Source: Neisseria dentiae (GTDB lineage Bacteria; Pseudomonadota; Gammaproteobacteria; Burkholderiales; Neisseriaceae). From it: a stretch of 64,000 bases of DNA. The translations under genes and the position numbers were made by a program. The DNA is taken from the NCBI RefSeq assembly GCF_014055005.1, contig NZ_CP059570.1, forward strand, positions 2,170,001 through 2,234,000, written 5' to 3'. Shown one piece after another: positions 8,692 to 16,596 of the stretch (position 1 is the first letter of the stretch; every line of letters begins with the position of its first letter). The notes under the pieces were generated by a model that was given only the letters and a program-made list of their open reading frames with translations, did no database searches and had not been told where the DNA came from.

Positions 8692-8808
8692 TATAGTGAA
8701 TTCAAATAAAAACTCCGAAATGAAATAACTGCATTCAAACTTGCAATTGGGCGATATGCTAAAGAATCGTTTTACCCTACTTCGGCATTCTTATTTTAAT
8801 CCACTATA
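8692..8808. repeat. MITE-like element with Correia-type TATAGTG ends
   Basis: 117 bp starting TATAGTGAATTCAAATAA and ending TTATTTTAATCCACTATA, giving inverted ends of about 25 bp with a few mismatches. The outer bases match Correia element ends, including the TA boundary, but the interior (A/T-rich, with AACTGCATTCAAACTTGC and AAAGAATCGTTTTACCC) is not the Correia core. Probably a non-autonomous relative. Confidence 0.6.
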
Positions 8809-8821
8809 CTTTAGGCTCTAG

Positions 8822-8981
8822 ACTAGCAGCTTTATATAAATACTCTCTGATTTCTATGGGGCTTACTATGAAGATAATGGCAAACGACTTCGATTTTAAA
8901 GGTATTCTGGAAGCTTGGTCATAAAAAACTGCTCCTGTCTGAGTTGGTTAAGGTGTCCAACCTTTGGGGAGCAGTTCAACG
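8822..8981 (-). pseudogene. Relic of an IS3-family left end and orfA start
   Basis: Read on the minus strand from 8981, the sequence starts TGAACTGCTCCCC and continues AAAGGTTGGACACC, then a sub-terminal hairpin (GAACTGCTCC / GGAGCAGTTT), then ATG at 8922. This is the same architecture as the intact IS3 element at 26183. After MTKLPEY a frame slip gives FKIEVVCHYLHSKPHRNQR, typical of the orfA start of IS3 transposases. The rest of the element is gone. It is related to, but not identical with, the IS at 26183. Confidence 0.6.
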
Positions 8982-9009
8982 GTTTTCAGACGGCCTCTAT
9001 ATTTAGAAA

Positions 9010-10257
9010 TCAACCTTCGAATTTCTTAAACACCAAAGTGCCGTTGGTGCCGCCGAAGCCGAACGAGTTGGAAATCGCCACATTGATTTTCACATCGCGG
9101 GCTTCGTTGGCGCAGTAGTCCAAGTCGCAGCCGGATTCGATGTCTTGCTCGAAGATGTTGATGGTGGGCGGCGATTTTTGGTGGTGCACGGCCAATACGC
9201 TGTACACGGCTTCCACGCCGCCGGCGGCGCCGAGCAGGTGGCCGGTCATTGATTTGGTGGAGTTGACCACGACTTTGTAGGCATGGTCGCCCAGCGCCAG
9301 TTTCAGAGCGTTGGTTTCGTTGGCGTCGCCCAACGGGGTGGAAGTGCCGTGTGCGTTGACGTAATCCACATCGCCGGGGTTCAGGCCGGCGTCTTTGAGG
9401 GCGCGGGTAACGGCGATAGCGGGGCCTTCGACGTTGGGCGCGGTGATGTGGTAGGCATCGGAACTCATGCCGAAGCCGACGATTTCGGCATAGATTTTGG
9501 CGCCGCGTTTTTTGGCGTGTTCCAGCTCTTCCAGCACCAGAATGCCGGCGCCTTCGCCGATAACGAAGCCGTCGCGGCCTTTGTCCCACGGGCGGGAGGC
9601 GGTGGCGGGATCGTCGTTGCGGGTGGAAAGTGCCTTCATGGCGGCGAATCCGCCGACACCCAAGGTGCAGATGGCGCCTTCGGCACCGCCGGCAATCATC
9701 ACGTCGGCGTCGCCGTATTTAATCAGGCGGGCGGAGTCGCCGATGGAGTGCGCGCCTGTGGTGCAGGCGGAAACCATGCCGTAGCTGGGGCCGCGGTAGC
9801 CTTTGAGTATGGTTACGTGGCCGGCAATCAGATTAATCAGCGAGCCGGGAATGAAAAACGGGTTGATTTTGCGCGCGCCGCTTTCCTGCACCACGGTGCC
9901 GGTGGCTTCGATGCTGGGCAGGCCGCCGATGCCGGAGCCGATGTTGACGCCCACGCGGTCTTTATCGAGATTTTCGGTTTCGTCCAACCCGGCGTCGGCG
10001 ATGGCTTGTAGGGAGGCGGCGATGCCGTAGTGGATGAATGCGTCCATGCGGCGGGCTTCTTTGGGGCTGATGTAGGCGCCGATGTCGAAATCTTTCACTT
10101 CGCCTGCGATTTGGCTGTTGATGTCGGAGGCGTCGAAGCGGGTGATGGTGCCGATGCCGCTTTTACCGGCCAAAAGGTTGTTCCAAGCGGTGGCGGTATC
10201 GTTGCCCACGGGCGATACCTGACCCAAACCTGTGATAACGACTCTTCGCTGACTCAT
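9010..10257 (-). CDS. fabF: Beta-ketoacyl-ACP synthase II
   Basis: Condensing enzyme of fatty acid elongation, using malonyl-ACP. 415 aa with the thiolase fold. Active-site Cys lies in SACTTGAHSIG (about residue 165). The two catalytic histidines are in NAHGTSTPLGD and KSMTGHLLGAAGG, and the C-terminal signature NSFGFGGTNGTLVF is present. It follows acpP on the same strand with a gap of about 155 bp that contains one DUS, the conserved acpP-fabF order. Confidence 0.97.
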   Translation of the reverse strand: MSQRRVVITGLGQVSPVGNDTATAWNNLLAGKSGIGTITRFDASDINSQIAGEVKDFDIGAYISPKEARRMDAFIHYGIAASLQAIADAGLDETENLDKDRVGVNIGSGIGGLPSIEATGTVVQESGARKINPFFIPGSLINLIAGHVTILKGYRGPSYGMVSACTTGAHSIGDSARLIKYGDADVMIAGGAEGAICTLGVGGFAAMKALSTRNDDPATASRPWDKGRDGFVIGEGAGILVLEELEHAKKRGAKIYAEIVGFGMSSDAYHITAPNVEGPAIAVTRALKDAGLNPGDVDYVNAHGTSTPLGDANETNALKLALGDHAYKVVVNSTKSMTGHLLGAAGGVEAVYSVLAVHHQKSPPTINIFEQDIESGCDLDYCANEARDVKINVAISNSFGFGGTNGTLVFKKFEG

Positions 10258-10412
10258 AATGTTCTCGCTGTTTTCGGTTTATGCGGCCTGCGTCTGCGGC
10301 GGGCAGGCCGTCTGAAAGGTTTTGTTGTGAAGGGTGTGCAAGCCAAAAAGCCTCTGTCGGCAGGCAGACCCGCAGCAGAGGCTGATTCGGTATGGTTTAA
10401 GGCACTGCGCGC

Positions 10413-10649
10413 TTAGGCGGAGTGTGATTGGATATAGTCGATAGCCAGTTGCACGGTGGTGATTTTTTCGGCTTCTTCGTCGGGGATTTCGCAGCCGAAA
10501 GCTTCTTCCAAAGCCATTACCAGCTCAACGGTGTCGAGAGAGTCCGCGCCCAGGTCGTCTTGGAAGGAAGATTCGTTTTTTACTTCGGCTTCGTTAACGC
10601 CCAGTTGTTCGGCAACAATTTTTTTAACTTGTTGTTCAATGTTTGACAT
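10413..10649 (-). CDS. acpP: Acyl carrier protein
   Basis: 78-aa acidic carrier of growing fatty acyl chains. Ser37 in the DSLDTVELVMALEE motif takes the 4'-phosphopantetheine arm. Length and sequence are standard for AcpP. It is upstream of fabF on the same strand. The 260 bp upstream on the minus strand contain a TACAAT box near 10715 that could be its -10, and a 9-bp hairpin (GCCGCCTAA / TTAGGCGGC, 10762-10790). Confidence 0.98.
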   Translation of the reverse strand: MSNIEQQVKKIVAEQLGVNEAEVKNESSFQDDLGADSLDTVELVMALEEAFGCEIPDEEAEKITTVQLAIDYIQSHSA

Positions 10650-10916
10650 ATCGGTCGGTCCTTAAATGCCTTATCGGGAAAGGCGGGTTTTAAAAAATAA
10701 ACTCGGTCGGATTGTACCGAATCCTTTTAGAGTTTTCTATCGAAAAATGCGGGGCGGGCGCGCCGCCTAAACCGCGCGGGGTTAGGCGGCATATTAGCAT
10801 AGGCTTATTTTGAATCACAATAGGCTTTTTATTTTATTTTATTTTCAATTTGTTAGGTTTTTTTATTCTGTTGAAGGGGCGTTTTTTGGGGCGGTTTTCC
10901 GGTGTTTCGGGTGCGT

Positions 10917-12986
10917 TTATGGGTGTTGTTGCAGAACGGCATGTTCAGACGGCCTTTGCGCGCCCGGGGCGGCGCCGAGGCTTTCGTTGAGAAATTGCAG
11001 GATGCAGGTGAATTCGGTAACCGAGTCTTCTTGGGTGGTGTTGCCGGTGTGGCCGCCGTTTGCGGGGGCGTAGAGCCAGGTGCGGGGGCTGCTGCGGCGC
11101 AGTTTGGCGTAAAACTTGAGCGCGTGGGCGGGGTGGACGCGGTCGTCGCTCAGGCTGGTGGTAATCAGGGCGGGCGGGTAGGTTTGGCCGTCTGAAAGCC
11201 GGTGGTAGGGGGAAAGTTCGGCGAGGGCGGCGGCAAATTCGGGCTGACCGGGGTGGCCGTATTCGTCGGTCCAGCTTGCGCCTGCCGAAAGGTAGGGGTA
11301 GCGCAGCATGTCGGTGAGCGGCATTTCGCACACCAATGCGCCGATTGCCTGCGGTTCGCGCACGAAGGCGGATGCGGTGATCAGGCCGCCGTTGCTGCCG
11401 CCTTGTATGGCGGTGTGTGCGGGGCTGCTGAGGCCGCGCTCGTGCAGGTTGCGAACAACGGCAAGCAGGTCGTCCACACTTTTGTGTTTGTGTATGCCTT
11501 GTGCGGCGCGGTGCCAGCGCGGGCCGAATTCGCCGCCGCCGCGCACGTTGGCGAGTACGAACGATTTGCCCTGCTCGAGCCAGTATTTGCCGATGCTGCC
11601 CATGTAGTGCGGCAGTTCGGGCACGGCGAAGCCGCCGTAAACGTAAACGATTGCGGGGGTGTCGGGCGTGTGGTTTTTGCCGACGTGGTAATAGGGGATG
11701 CGTTCGCCGTCGGCGGATTCGGCATAAAGCTGCTGCACGGTGATGCCGGCGGTGTCGAACTGCACGGGCTGGCGGCGCATCACCGTGAGTTCCATCACGT
11801 TGAGATCGAGTGCGAACAGGGTCAGCGGGGTGGTGAAGTCGCTGGCGGCGATATACAGCACATCACCGCCCCACGGCTGGTCGGTCAGTTCGAGCGCGCC
11901 CTGCGGCAGTTTGGGCAGGGTTTCTTCTTGCCAGCGGCCGTCTGAAAACCGCCATGCTTTCAGACGGCCTGAAACGTTATCAAGCAGGCTGGCGACGACG
12001 AAGCGTTTGGTGGTTTCCACGCTTTCGAGCGCCTGTGTTTCGTTGGGGGCGAACAGCAGCTGTGCGGCGCCGGTTTCGCCTTTGTTGAGTTTTACGGCCA
12101 CGAGGCTGCCGGCGGGGTAGCTTTGGTTGGCGCGCTGCCACGGGCTGTGCAGGTGCAGCAGCAGGTGGCCGGCGAGGTAGCCGGAGATTTCGCAGTCTTC
12201 GGGTAGGTTGAGGGGCAGGGCTTCGCCGCCCGGCAGCACTTGCAGATAGGTTTTGGTGTAGAAACCGCGGGCGGCTTCGATTAAATCTACGGGTGCGCCT
12301 TGTGCGTCGAGATAACGCCAGGCGTTGACCATCATGCCGTCTGAATCCATGCGGTAAACGGGCGTGCCCTCCTCAAAGGTTTGGCCGCGCTCCACCAGCC
12401 ACACTTCGCGCGGGTAGCCTGCGGCGGTGGTTTGCTCTTCGTGCCACGCGGGGCAGACCCACACGCTGTTTTCGTCGCGCCAGGCGATGTGGTTTTTGCC
12501 GGCGGGAAAATGAAAACCGTCTGCCACCAGTTTTTGCGCGGCAAGGTCGAATTCGAGCGTGTAGGCCGCGTCGCCGCCCGCGCGGTTGAGGCTGATTAAC
12601 ACGCGCTCAGGCTGTTCGACATAGTGCGATACGCCGTCGAGATACACATCGTCGCCCAGCACATTGTCGAAGTCGGCCACCGAAAACAGCGTTTCCCACT
12701 CGGGGTAGCCCGAACGGTAAGAAGCCGCGCTGCACACCTGATACACGCCTTTCGGGTAGTCGTCGTCTTGGTGGAAGTGGTACATGCGCGCGCGGTGTTC
12801 CTGGCAAAACGCAATCTGGCGCGGGTTTTGCAGCTGCTTCACCATCTCGGCAACGGTTTGCCCGAACGCCTCCGACGCGGTAAAGCGCGCCTGCGTTTCG
12901 GCATGGGCTTCGGCGGCGAAACGCTGCGTTTCGGCGCTGTGCAGGTTTTCTAAAAAAGCATAAGGGTCGTGCGGGGCGGTGTTCAC
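10917..12986 (-). CDS. Prolyl oligopeptidase family serine peptidase (S9A)
   Basis: Cleaves short peptides after proline, probably in the cytoplasm as no signal peptide is seen. The N-terminal two thirds form the predicted beta-propeller. The C-terminal alpha/beta hydrolase domain carries the catalytic triad: Ser in QGGSNGGLITASA, Asp in LSDDRVHP, His in ANGGHTGNT. I place the start at a GTG at 12986 (VNTAPHDPYAFLENL), giving 689 aa. The frame is open much further upstream, but that stretch is antisense to hpt and unlike the family; there is no ATG near the conserved start. A DUS lies just upstream and another pair is inside the coding region near 11937-11970. Confidence 0.9.
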   Translation of the reverse strand: MNTAPHDPYAFLENLHSAETQRFAAEAHAETQARFTASEAFGQTVAEMVKQLQNPRQIAFCQEHRARMYHFHQDDDYPKGVYQVCSAASYRSGYPEWETLFSVADFDNVLGDDVYLDGVSHYVEQPERVLISLNRAGGDAAYTLEFDLAAQKLVADGFHFPAGKNHIAWRDENSVWVCPAWHEEQTTAAGYPREVWLVERGQTFEEGTPVYRMDSDGMMVNAWRYLDAQGAPVDLIEAARGFYTKTYLQVLPGGEALPLNLPEDCEISGYLAGHLLLHLHSPWQRANQSYPAGSLVAVKLNKGETGAAQLLFAPNETQALESVETTKRFVVASLLDNVSGRLKAWRFSDGRWQEETLPKLPQGALELTDQPWGGDVLYIAASDFTTPLTLFALDLNVMELTVMRRQPVQFDTAGITVQQLYAESADGERIPYYHVGKNHTPDTPAIVYVYGGFAVPELPHYMGSIGKYWLEQGKSFVLANVRGGGEFGPRWHRAAQGIHKHKSVDDLLAVVRNLHERGLSSPAHTAIQGGSNGGLITASAFVREPQAIGALVCEMPLTDMLRYPYLSAGASWTDEYGHPGQPEFAAALAELSPYHRLSDGQTYPPALITTSLSDDRVHPAHALKFYAKLRRSSPRTWLYAPANGGHTGNTTQEDSVTEFTCILQFLNESLGAAPGAQRPSEHAVLQQHP

Positions 12987-13113
12987 GGTGAGGCCGTCTG
13001 AAAAGTGGAAACAGGGGCGGATTATACGGGATATGGCAGGCATCGGCAGAACCGCCGCAGCGGTTTTCAGACGGCCGAATCGAAACCCGTATGATTCGCG
13101 CGCGGCTTGCCTA

Positions 13114-13119
13114 TATAAT
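13114..13119 (+). promoter_or_regulatory. Putative hpt -10 box
   Basis: TATAAT 30 bp upstream of the hpt ATG. No good -35 is seen, and a DUS lies about 45 bp further upstream. Confidence 0.45.
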
Positions 13120-13148
13120 GGCACTTTATTTTGCAGAAAACCCCAAAC

Positions 13149-13709
13149 ATGATGGATATCGAAACCAAACGGCTGCACACCCAAGCCATGCTCGACGATG
13201 CCGAACTGCTGTTCGGCGAAGATGCCTGCCGCCGCGAACTTTTGCGCCTGGCCGGTGAAATCACCGCCGATTTGGGTGATAAATACCCGCTGATTCTGCC
13301 CGTGATGGGCGGCGCGGTGGTGTTTACCGGACAGCTGCTGCCGCTGCTGCATTTTCCGCTCGACTTCGACTACGTTCACGTTTCGCGCTACGGCGACAAA
13401 CTGCAAGGCGGCAACTTCAACTGGCTGCGCGCGCCGCAGGAAAGCGTGGCCGGCCGCCATGTGCTGGTGCTCGACGACATACTCGACGAAGGCCACACCA
13501 TGGCCGCTATCAAACGGCAGGTGCTGGATTTGGGCGCCGCCTCCTGCGCCACCGCCGTATTCGCCAACAAATTAACCGGTAAAGAAAAACCGATTAACGC
13601 CGACTATATAGGCATCAACGTGCCCAACCGCTATGTGTTCGGCTACGGCATGGATGCCGCCGGCGCATGGCGCAACCTCGCCGCCGTTTACGCCCTGCGC
13701 GGGCAGTAA
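13149..13709 (+). CDS. hpt: Hypoxanthine-guanine phosphoribosyltransferase
   Basis: Purine salvage enzyme joining hypoxanthine or guanine to PRPP. 186 aa from the ATG at 13149 (MMDIETKRLHTQAML); a second ATG follows immediately. The PRPP-binding motif VLVLDDILDEGHTMAAI is around residue 107, with acidic residues in the expected positions. Type I PRTase fold. Monocistronic, divergent from the peptidase gene. Confidence 0.93.
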   Translation: MMDIETKRLHTQAMLDDAELLFGEDACRRELLRLAGEITADLGDKYPLILPVMGGAVVFTGQLLPLLHFPLDFDYVHVSRYGDKLQGGNFNWLRAPQESVAGRHVLVLDDILDEGHTMAAIKRQVLDLGAASCATAVFANKLTGKEKPINADYIGINVPNRYVFGYGMDAAGAWRNLAAVYALRGQ

Positions 13710-13821
13710 ACCATCGTTTCAGACGGCCTTGAATAAAGCCGCAGCCATATCTATATATAGCGTGTCGGCTATCACATAACCGCAACAGGCCGTCTGAAAA
13801 TATCTTCATGAGGAACACACC

Positions 13822-14238
13822 ATGATAGGCTTATTGATCATCACCCACGAAGCCATAGGCGAAGCCTACCGCAGCCTGGCACAGCATTTCTTTTTGGGCG
13901 ATGCACCGCAGAATATCCGCATTCTCGGCGTGGACACCCACGAAGACCACGACAGCATCATCTCCCGCGCGCGCCAAATGACGGCAGACTTGAACTGCGA
14001 CGCTGGCGTGCTGATTATGACCGACATCTTCGGCGCCACCCCCTGCAACGCCGCCCGCCAACTGGTGGAAAGCGGCAAAACCGCCATGCTTACCGGCTTG
14101 AACGCACCCATGATGGTGAAAGCCGCCAACTACGCCCCCGCCGCCGACAATCTGGCCGCCTTTACCCAACTGGTTAAAGAAGCCGCCGTTAACGGCATTA
14201 TCGACATCACCAGCCCGCCCGAAGGATGCCCCGTATGA
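13822..14238 (+). CDS. PTS system EIIA component, mannose/fructose family
   Basis: 138-aa EIIA-Man-type domain. The phosphorylatable His9 lies in MIGLLIITHEAIGE, followed by the family motif GVLIMTDIFGATPCNAA. It accepts phosphate from HPr. No IIB, IIC or IID partner is present in the window, so it is more likely regulatory than part of a sugar uptake system. First gene of a three-gene operon; its stop overlaps the HPr start as ATGA at 14235-14238. Confidence 0.93.
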   Translation: MIGLLIITHEAIGEAYRSLAQHFFLGDAPQNIRILGVDTHEDHDSIISRARQMTADLNCDAGVLIMTDIFGATPCNAARQLVESGKTAMLTGLNAPMMVKAANYAPAADNLAAFTQLVKEAAVNGIIDITSPPEGCPV

Positions 14239-14504
14239 TGAAACAACCCATCGAAATCATCAACAAACTCGGCCTGCACGCACGCGCATCAAGCAAATTC
14301 ACCCAAACCGCCGCACAGTTCCAAAGCGAAGTGTGGGTCAGCCGCGACGGCAGGCGCGTTAACGGCAAAAGCATTATGGGGCTGATGATGCTGGCCGCCG
14401 CCAAAGGCACGGTTATCGAACTGGAAACCGACGGCGCCGACGAAGCCGCCGCCATGCAGGCGCTCACCGCGCTGATTAACGACTATTTCGGCGAAGGCGA
14501 ATAA
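14235..14504 (+). CDS. ptsH: PTS phosphocarrier protein HPr
   Basis: 89-aa phosphocarrier between EI and EIIA. His15 in NKLGLHARASSKF is the EI-dependent phosphorylation site, and the region around VNGKSIMGLMMLAA contains the regulatory serine site. The ATG at 14235 is chosen because it overlaps the upstream stop (ATGA) and follows GAAGGA at a suitable distance; the upstream in-frame ATG at 14226 lacks this. Confidence 0.95.
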   Translation: MMKQPIEIINKLGLHARASSKFTQTAAQFQSEVWVSRDGRRVNGKSIMGLMMLAAAKGTVIELETDGADEAAAMQALTALINDYFGEGE

Positions 14505-14506
14505 TC

Positions 14507-16258
14507 ATGAGCATCGTATTGCACGGCGTGAGCGCAGGCAAAGGCATAGCCATCGGCCGCGCCCATCTGGTTACGCGCGGTATGCACGAAGTGCCGCAAT
14601 ATGATTTGGACGCATCCGGCATTGCAGGCGAAACCGCCCGCTACGAAGCCGCCGTTAAAGCCACGCGCCGCGAACTCGAGCAACTGCGCAGCGCGATTCC
14701 CGAAAACGCCCCCACCGAGCTGGGCGCGTTTATCTCGCTGCACCTGATGCTGTTAACCGACGTAACCCTGTCGCGCGAACCCGTCGATATCATCGAAGAG
14801 CAGCACATCAACGCAGAATGGGCGCTGAAGCTGCAAACCGACAAACTGGCCGCCCAGTTCGACGAAATCGACGATGCCTACCTGCGCGAGCGCAAGCAGG
14901 ATATGCTGCAAGTGGTCGAGCGCATCCACAACAACCTGGCCGGGCAGGGCAACGAACTGAACCTCGACGGCAACCTGCTCGACGACACCGTGCTGGTGGC
15001 CAACGACATCTCGCCCGCCGACACGGTGTATTTCAAAGAACAGCGCATCGCCGCCTTCGTTACCGACATCGGAGGCCCCACCAGCCACACCGCCATTCTC
15101 GGCCGCAGCCTGAACATTCCCTCGGTTATCGGCCTGCACAACGCCCGCAAACTCATCAGCGAAAACGAATGGGTGATTGTGGACGGCATCAACGGCGTGC
15201 TGATCATCAACCCCGACGAGCTGGTGCTCAACGAATACCGCGCCCGCGCCCGCGAATACCGCGCCCGCGCCCGCGAGCTGAACAAAATCAAAAAAACCGC
15301 CGCCACCACCGAAGACGGCGTGAATATCGAACTGCTCGCCAACATCGAATCGGCCGAAGACATCAAACGCCTGAACGATATGGGTGCCGACGGCGTGGGC
15401 TTGTTCCGCAGCGAATTTCTCTATCTCAACCGCGACACCATGCCGTCTGAAGACGAGCAATACGCCGTATATGCCCAATTTGTGAAAAAACTCAAAGGCA
15501 AAAACCTCACTATCCGCACCGTGGATTTGGGCGTGGACAAAAACCCGCGCTGGTTCGGCCAAAACGCCACCCCCAACGGCAGCCTCAACCCCGCGCTGGG
15601 GCTGACCGGCATCCGCCTGTGCCTGGCCGAGCCGGTGATGTTCCGCACCCAGATGCGCGCCATCCTGCGCGCCGCCGTGCACGGGCCGGTGAAAATGATG
15701 TGGCCGATGATTACCGACATCACCGAGCTGAAGCAATGCCTGGTGCATTTGGAAACCGCCAAGCGTCAGCTCGCCGAACGCGACGAACCTTTCGGCGAAG
15801 TGTCGGCAGGCTGCATGATAGAAATCCCGTCGGCCGCGCTCACCGTGGCCAGCCTGCTCAAACACATTGATTTTATTTCTATCGGCACCAACGATTTAAT
15901 CCAATACACCCTGTCGGTCGACCGCGGCGACGATGCCGTCAGCTACCTCTACCAGCCCGGCCATCCCGCCGTGCTCAAGCTGATACAGCACGTTATCCGC
16001 ACCGCCAACCGCATGGGCAAAACCGTGTCGGTGTGCGGCGAAATGGCCGGCGACACCCAGTTCACCCGCCTGCTCTTGGGCATGGGTTTGCGGCGGTTTT
16101 CGATGAACCCCAACAATCTCTTGGCGGTAAAAGACATCGTGCTGCACAGCAACACGCTCGAACTTGAAAACGAAACCGCCCGCCTGATGCGCAACGAAGA
16201 CCCTGAAAAGGTGGAAAAACTGCTTAAAGCGATGAATGCGGAGGAAGAGGCCGTCTGA
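14507..16258 (+). CDS. ptsI: PTS enzyme I (phosphoenolpyruvate-protein phosphotransferase)
   Basis: First enzyme of the PTS relay: autophosphorylates from PEP and passes phosphate to HPr. 583 aa. Phosphohistidine domain motif GGPTSHTAILGRS with His194. PEP-binding barrel with GLFRSEFLY, LTGIRLCL, GCMIEIPSAA and the C-terminal FISIGTNDLIQY plus VCGEMAGD. It starts 2 bp after ptsH. The stop codon is the TGA inside a DUS (GCCGTCTGAA), so the protein ends in EAV. Confidence 0.97.
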   Translation: MSIVLHGVSAGKGIAIGRAHLVTRGMHEVPQYDLDASGIAGETARYEAAVKATRRELEQLRSAIPENAPTELGAFISLHLMLLTDVTLSREPVDIIEEQHINAEWALKLQTDKLAAQFDEIDDAYLRERKQDMLQVVERIHNNLAGQGNELNLDGNLLDDTVLVANDISPADTVYFKEQRIAAFVTDIGGPTSHTAILGRSLNIPSVIGLHNARKLISENEWVIVDGINGVLIINPDELVLNEYRARAREYRARARELNKIKKTAATTEDGVNIELLANIESAEDIKRLNDMGADGVGLFRSEFLYLNRDTMPSEDEQYAVYAQFVKKLKGKNLTIRTVDLGVDKNPRWFGQNATPNGSLNPALGLTGIRLCLAEPVMFRTQMRAILRAAVHGPVKMMWPMITDITELKQCLVHLETAKRQLAERDEPFGEVSAGCMIEIPSAALTVASLLKHIDFISIGTNDLIQYTLSVDRGDDAVSYLYQPGHPAVLKLIQHVIRTANRMGKTVSVCGEMAGDTQFTRLLLGMGLRRFSMNPNNLLAVKDIVLHSNTLELENETARLMRNEDPEKVEKLLKAMNAEEEAV

Positions 16259-16368
16259 AAAGTTTTCAGACGGCTGTAAGCATTGATTGGGCGAAGCCGT
16301 ATCGTGGTTTGAAATAAAATAAATGATGCTGCAAAGATTTTAACTATAACTTTTTTGAATTTGAAAAA

Positions 16369-16410
16369 ATCTCAGGCCGTCTGAAAAAATATTTTCAGAC
16401 GGCCTGAGAT
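16369..16410. terminator. DUS-pair terminator between ptsI and lysP
   Basis: Long perfect inverted repeat: ATCTCAGGCCGTCTGAAAA and its complement around a short A/T centre. Both flanking genes converge here. A second DUS pair overlaps the ptsI stop at 16249-16277. Confidence 0.7.
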
Positions 16411-16570
16411 TTTTGCAAAATTCTTTTAGACACCTTAAAACACTTGCGTTATGCTCGGGCTTGACCCGAGCATCTGTTTGTTTTAGAAGAAAAAGAGATA
16501 CCCGGGTCAAGCTCGGGTATGACGAAATATCATAGATTCAGGATTAAAACAGCTTTTTTGCAAAGGTCTC
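16406..16570. repeat. Mosaic MITE-like element, CTCGGG-core type, full copy
   Basis: 165 bp from GAGATTTTTGCAAAATTC to TTTGCAAAGGTCTC. Contains CTCGGGCTTGACCCGAG near 16457 and CCGGGTCAAGCTCGGG near 16503, with an AGAAGAAAAAGAGA-type spacer. The best complete reference copy in this window, with those at 3010 and 31545. Together with the DUS pairs it accounts for the whole gap between ptsI and lysP. Confidence 0.85.
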
Positions 16571-16596
16571 GGCCTGATCGATTTACAGTTGTGCCG

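Noticed and set aside
8868..8924. 18-codon ORF with an ATG on the plus strand
   Set aside because: It lies antisense to the orfA remnant of the IS3 relic and has no independent support.
12987..13496. N-terminal extension of the prolyl oligopeptidase frame
   Set aside because: Antisense to hpt and its promoter, with no family similarity. The GTG at 12986 gives the expected protein.
14753..15865. 370-codon open frame on the minus strand
   Set aside because: Exactly antisense to ptsI. Its composition (His, Ala, Gly, Val rich) is typical of a shadow frame in high-GC coding DNA.
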